From: JAKIWV01 sp963773945
Lineage (GTDB): Archaea > Thermoplasmatota > Thermoplasmata > Lutacidiplasmatales > UBA184
Length of the DNA: 64,000 bases
Assembly: GCA_963773945.1 (NCBI GenBank)
Contig: CAVZDD010000003.1
Location: 620,001-684,000, forward strand
Reading direction: 5' to 3'
Below the pieces are notes generated by a model that was not told the origin of the DNA, ran no database searches, and saw only the letters and a program-made list of their open reading frames with translations. Both the position numbers and the translations under genes were made by a program. Of the stretch, positions 61,293 to 64,000 are shown piece by piece. The stretch's first letter is position 1. Each line of letters starts with the position of its first letter.

Positions 61293-62879
61293 TCAACTAA
61301 CCAACGTGTAGAGGTATAGCCCTGCTGAAGGATCCGCCATCGTCAGGCTGTAGCTGTTGGCGTCGAGCATTTGCGTCAGCTCACTGACGTACGGAGCCAT
61401 ATCAGGCAGCTGCAGGTCAACCACAATCACCTCCATCGGGAATTTGTCCAGATAGCTTGGGTTCCAGCCGGACTGCCCGAATATGATGATGGGGGCCTCT
61501 CGCTCCGCGAGCCTCGACCCGAGCACGTTCTGGGTGAGAACAGAATCTTGAATCGGTACCGAGGAAATAAACGAGTTCACTAAACTGGCGTTCGGGATTG
61601 GGGTGGGCCAGACCGGGTGAGGAATCTCCCCCATGGCTGTGTTGTTGGGCACGATGTTATCACCGAGGGAAAGTTCGGATTGGGGAAGGATAGGGCTGAA
61701 GGCACTCGCGGTCAACACCACTGCGAGCGTCACGACCACCATCATGATCGCTACCCGCTTACGCCCGACGGAGGGAGACACGGATGACCGTCCGAGGACT
61801 TTCGACATCCGGTCGAACCCGTGGATTGCCGCGACGAATAGAAACGGGATTACGAAGGATGACCACTGGGACCAGACAACGAAGGGTAGGCCCACTCCTC
61901 CCTGTCCGAGCAGCGGGCTCCAGAACACGACTAGGAGGAGCCAGGGGATCGATGGCAGAAGCCAGCGGAACGACAGTAGCGGCGTGAAGAGGAGGGGGAC
62001 CAGTAGCAAGGTTAGATACAGGTCCTTCGCCCCGAGCTCATATTCGAAGGAAAACGGGATGTTTTGTAGGACCGCGGTAGGGTTCACGAAACCCGTGGAA
62101 CCAGTAAAAGTGTAGCTCGTGTTAGAAATGTTGAGCAGTGAATAGTTCGCGAGAGCCGGTGTCACCTGGAGGTATGCGACCCAAACGACCAGCAGGATAG
62201 TCAGAACTGCCATGAATCTGACAAGGTCCCTCGAGCGACTTGCGGAAAAGTACTCGATGAGCAGGGAAAGCACGACAAAGGCTAAGATCACTACAACGAA
62301 CTCGCTGGCGGCGAGAGCCAATCCGGCGAATCCCGTGGCCAAGATGAAGTGTTTTTTCAGGTATGCATAATACATGAAAAGCAGAAACGGTATGGCGAGG
62401 CTCAGGTCGTGGAACTCGTACTGGATGACGCCGGAGAGTGCAGGGTACAGTAGATAGACCAAACCGAACAAGAGTGCGTACTGCTTACTTTTGAGAACCG
62501 AGGAAGCAATCAAATAAACCGGGACAGCTCCGAGCGCGAGGAGGGTCGCCTCGGTGACCATCAGGGTGGCCGGGACGGGAACAATGGTCGAGACGCCGGC
62601 GAGCAGCAGGAGAACAGGCCGTCCGAGAACATAGGCAGTGAGTTTCCCGTGCGAGGCGAGCCAAACTAGCTGAACTGCGCTTCCGAAGTCGAAGTACCCT
62701 GTGCGGTAGTAGGCGAATTTGGAAAGGAGGTACTCGGAGAACACCGTCGAATAAGTCACGATGGAGGCAACCAAAATCCACTCGGTCAGGCCGACGCCTC
62801 GCAAAAGCTCCATTAGCGCTTGCGGAACTTGGAGGATACGGGGCCCCCTGTCCTTCGGGTATTGTTCGCGAGCGAGCAT
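61293..62879 (-). CDS. DUF2079-type polytopic membrane protein (paralogue of 39020-41044)
   Basis: 528 aa. About nine helices. Shares GYFDFGSAVQLVWLASHGK, FHDLSLAIP and the QDSVLTQNVLGSRLAERE block with the larger protein at 39 kb, in the same order, but has a shorter outer domain. Likely role as for that gene: GT-C-like membrane transferase or transporter of a lipid-linked sugar. The gene follows the LamG surface protein gene, 9 nt apart. Confidence 0.75.
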   Translation of the reverse strand: MLAREQYPKDRGPRILQVPQALMELLRGVGLTEWILVASIVTYSTVFSEYLLSKFAYYRTGYFDFGSAVQLVWLASHGKLTAYVLGRPVLLLLAGVSTIVPVPATLMVTEATLLALGAVPVYLIASSVLKSKQYALLFGLVYLLYPALSGVIQYEFHDLSLAIPFLLFMYYAYLKKHFILATGFAGLALAASEFVVVILAFVVLSLLIEYFSASRSRDLVRFMAVLTILLVVWVAYLQVTPALANYSLLNISNTSYTFTGSTGFVNPTAVLQNIPFSFEYELGAKDLYLTLLLVPLLFTPLLSFRWLLPSIPWLLLVVFWSPLLGQGGVGLPFVVWSQWSSFVIPFLFVAAIHGFDRMSKVLGRSSVSPSVGRKRVAIMMVVVTLAVVLTASAFSPILPQSELSLGDNIVPNNTAMGEIPHPVWPTPIPNASLVNSFISSVPIQDSVLTQNVLGSRLAEREAPIIIFGQSGWNPSYLDKFPMEVIVVDLQLPDMAPYVSELTQMLDANSYSLTMADPSAGLYLYTLVS

Positions 62880-62888
62880 CGGGGTAGC

Positions 62889-63935
62889 TCAGGAACTCGT
62901 GGTCAGGGGAATCGAGGCCGAAACGGGGAAGACCACCCCTTCGGGCGTCGTTCCGGTTACCGTCAGTGTCCACATGCTACCAAGCGAGAGAGGCGAGGTG
63001 AACGTAACGTTGGACGATATTCCGTCGTGACCATGTCCCGAAAGATCCGGAACATTTCCGCCCTCCGTTCCCGCAAGAGAAAGCGCGAACTGGAGGTCGG
63101 CCTCCACAGGACTGGATGGTTGGAGGTAGTTGGACTCTATCTCGCCCGGCGACAAGGCCGTGGAGTAGTAGTCCAGAGTCGACAAGCTCCCGTTAAAGAA
63201 GTACCCCCCACAGATGCAATCACCGATTTGAATGGGGTCAAGATTTCCAGGAAATGAAAATGCAGGCCGGGCCCAAGACACGATAGCTGTGCCGTCGAGG
63301 TACGCGACGATTTGTTGAGTGCCCACGGTGTAGGCTAGATCGTTCCAAGCACCCACTCGAAAGATGTCGCCAAGCTGGAAGTCCGCGCGCTTCCCGTTAG
63401 CGTATACTGCGAGATCGTTGATATTGTTCACACTCCTGAAGGAGTAGAAGTAGAAAGCATTCGGGCCAGAACTCCCCTTATCAAGAATCATCTGCTTGTC
63501 GGGCAACAAGTTGGCATACTCGAACCCAAACTCGATTGTGAACTGGGGAAAATTGAGGGATGACGAATTTTCAATTGACAGACTAGAGTTGGCTCCGTCG
63601 AAGTCCCCAACTTTGGAGACGAGAAGGCGCCCCGAGGACGTTCCTCCCGGCGGCACGGTCAGCCGAGAGAATGTTGTGTTGCTCGCAATACCAGCCAAGC
63701 CCGCAGAGAGGTTGAGCGGAACGCTGCCGACGTTCTTGATATCAAAAGAGATTGTGGGTGTACCTTGTCCCGGTTCGGCTACTGAGACGTTTGTTACCTC
63801 CAAGTCGACTGAGGGGCTGCCAAGCTGAGTGGGAATGAATGACGTCACGGCCAGGGTGGAAATGATCACGAGCACGACGCAAATGGAAGCCAGTGTGAGG
63901 GCCCCTGCCTCCCGATTCTGGTGGATCATGGCCAC
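62889..63935 (-). CDS. Anchored surface protein with LamG/concanavalin-like domain
   Basis: 348 aa from a GTG at 63935; an ATG at 63929 is equally possible. N-terminal helix at about 14-33 like a pilin or signal anchor, a CARDB-like beta region (SVDLEVTNVSVAEPGQGTP...), then a LamG-type jelly roll at about 110-270 (FTIEFGFEY, WNDLAYTVG, IVAYLDGT, DYYSTALSPGEIESNY). Glycan or surface binding is likely. Adjacent to the DUF2079 gene on the same strand, so the two may be co-transcribed. A GCTTAAGC box about 25 nt upstream may be its promoter. Confidence 0.75.
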   Translation of the reverse strand: MAMIHQNREAGALTLASICVVLVIISTLAVTSFIPTQLGSPSVDLEVTNVSVAEPGQGTPTISFDIKNVGSVPLNLSAGLAGIASNTTFSRLTVPPGGTSSGRLLVSKVGDFDGANSSLSIENSSSLNFPQFTIEFGFEYANLLPDKQMILDKGSSGPNAFYFYSFRSVNNINDLAVYANGKRADFQLGDIFRVGAWNDLAYTVGTQQIVAYLDGTAIVSWARPAFSFPGNLDPIQIGDCICGGYFFNGSLSTLDYYSTALSPGEIESNYLQPSSPVEADLQFALSLAGTEGGNVPDLSGHGHDGISSNVTFTSPLSLGSMWTLTVTGTTPEGVVFPVSASIPLTTSS

Positions 63936-64000
63936 GTCAAACTGGGGCTCGTAGCTTAAGCTCGTTCCGACTGATGTACATTTCGGAACGGCGCTTCGTG

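Overview
The window looks like the chromosome of a GC-rich archaeon, most likely an aerobic member of the Thermoplasmatota. The archaeal marks are a PolD small subunit, an archaeal-type DnaG primase, an XPD-family helicase, a Lon-type ATPase of the archaeal LonB class, TATA boxes 25-30 nt upstream of leaderless starts, and an archaeal 23S rRNA gene. The 23S gene stands alone, with no 16S, 5S or tRNA partner, as expected for Thermoplasmata with dispersed rRNA genes. The lineage call is inference; no database search was possible.

Layout. 1-3.5 kb: partial AbrB-PhoU regulator, two membrane-anchored copper proteins and a cytochrome oxidase subunit II split over two overlapping ORFs. 3.5-6.8 kb: a coupled minus-strand operon of heptose-7-phosphate kinase, sedoheptulose-7-phosphate isomerase, a CBS-ParB/SerK-like protein and a membrane protein. 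6.9-12.9 kb: XPD helicase, three-subunit proton-translocating transhydrogenase and malate dehydrogenase. 13-17.6 kb: coiled-coil ORFs, ketopantoate reductase, PGK, CutA, PolD small subunit. 17.7-19.7 kb: unknown gene and a HEPN-MNT toxin-antitoxin operon with a third gene. 19.8-23.5 kb: dnaG with a structured leader, a Lon-like ATPase lacking a protease domain, a small antitoxin-like ORF and tRNA-Val. 23.6-30 kb: membrane and surface proteins, threonine synthase, an orphan DNA methyltransferase and an RNase H-fold nuclease. 30.1-33.1 kb: 23S rRNA on the minus strand. 33.4-38.8 kb: membrane proteins, HesB/IscA, class II amidotransferase, a YVTN beta-propeller protein and a beta-hydroxyacid dehydrogenase.

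39-64 kb is a surface-glycan island: DUF2079-type and other polytopic membrane proteins, GT2 and GT4 glycosyltransferases, GDP-mannose 4,6-dehydratase, a sulfatase/phosphoglycerol-transferase-like enzyme, a flippase, decayed gene fragments and a LamG surface protein. Its core is a strictly coupled four-gene cassette at 54.3-58.3 kb: UDP-sugar dehydrogenase, PaaK/CapK-like adenylate-forming enzyme, CobD/HisC-like PLP enzyme and HAD phosphatase. This could make and attach an amino-alcohol or amino-acid substituent to a sugar acid. It is the best candidate here for an undescribed system. The heptose genes at 5-7 kb may feed the same surface glycans, but the later heptose enzymes are not in the window.
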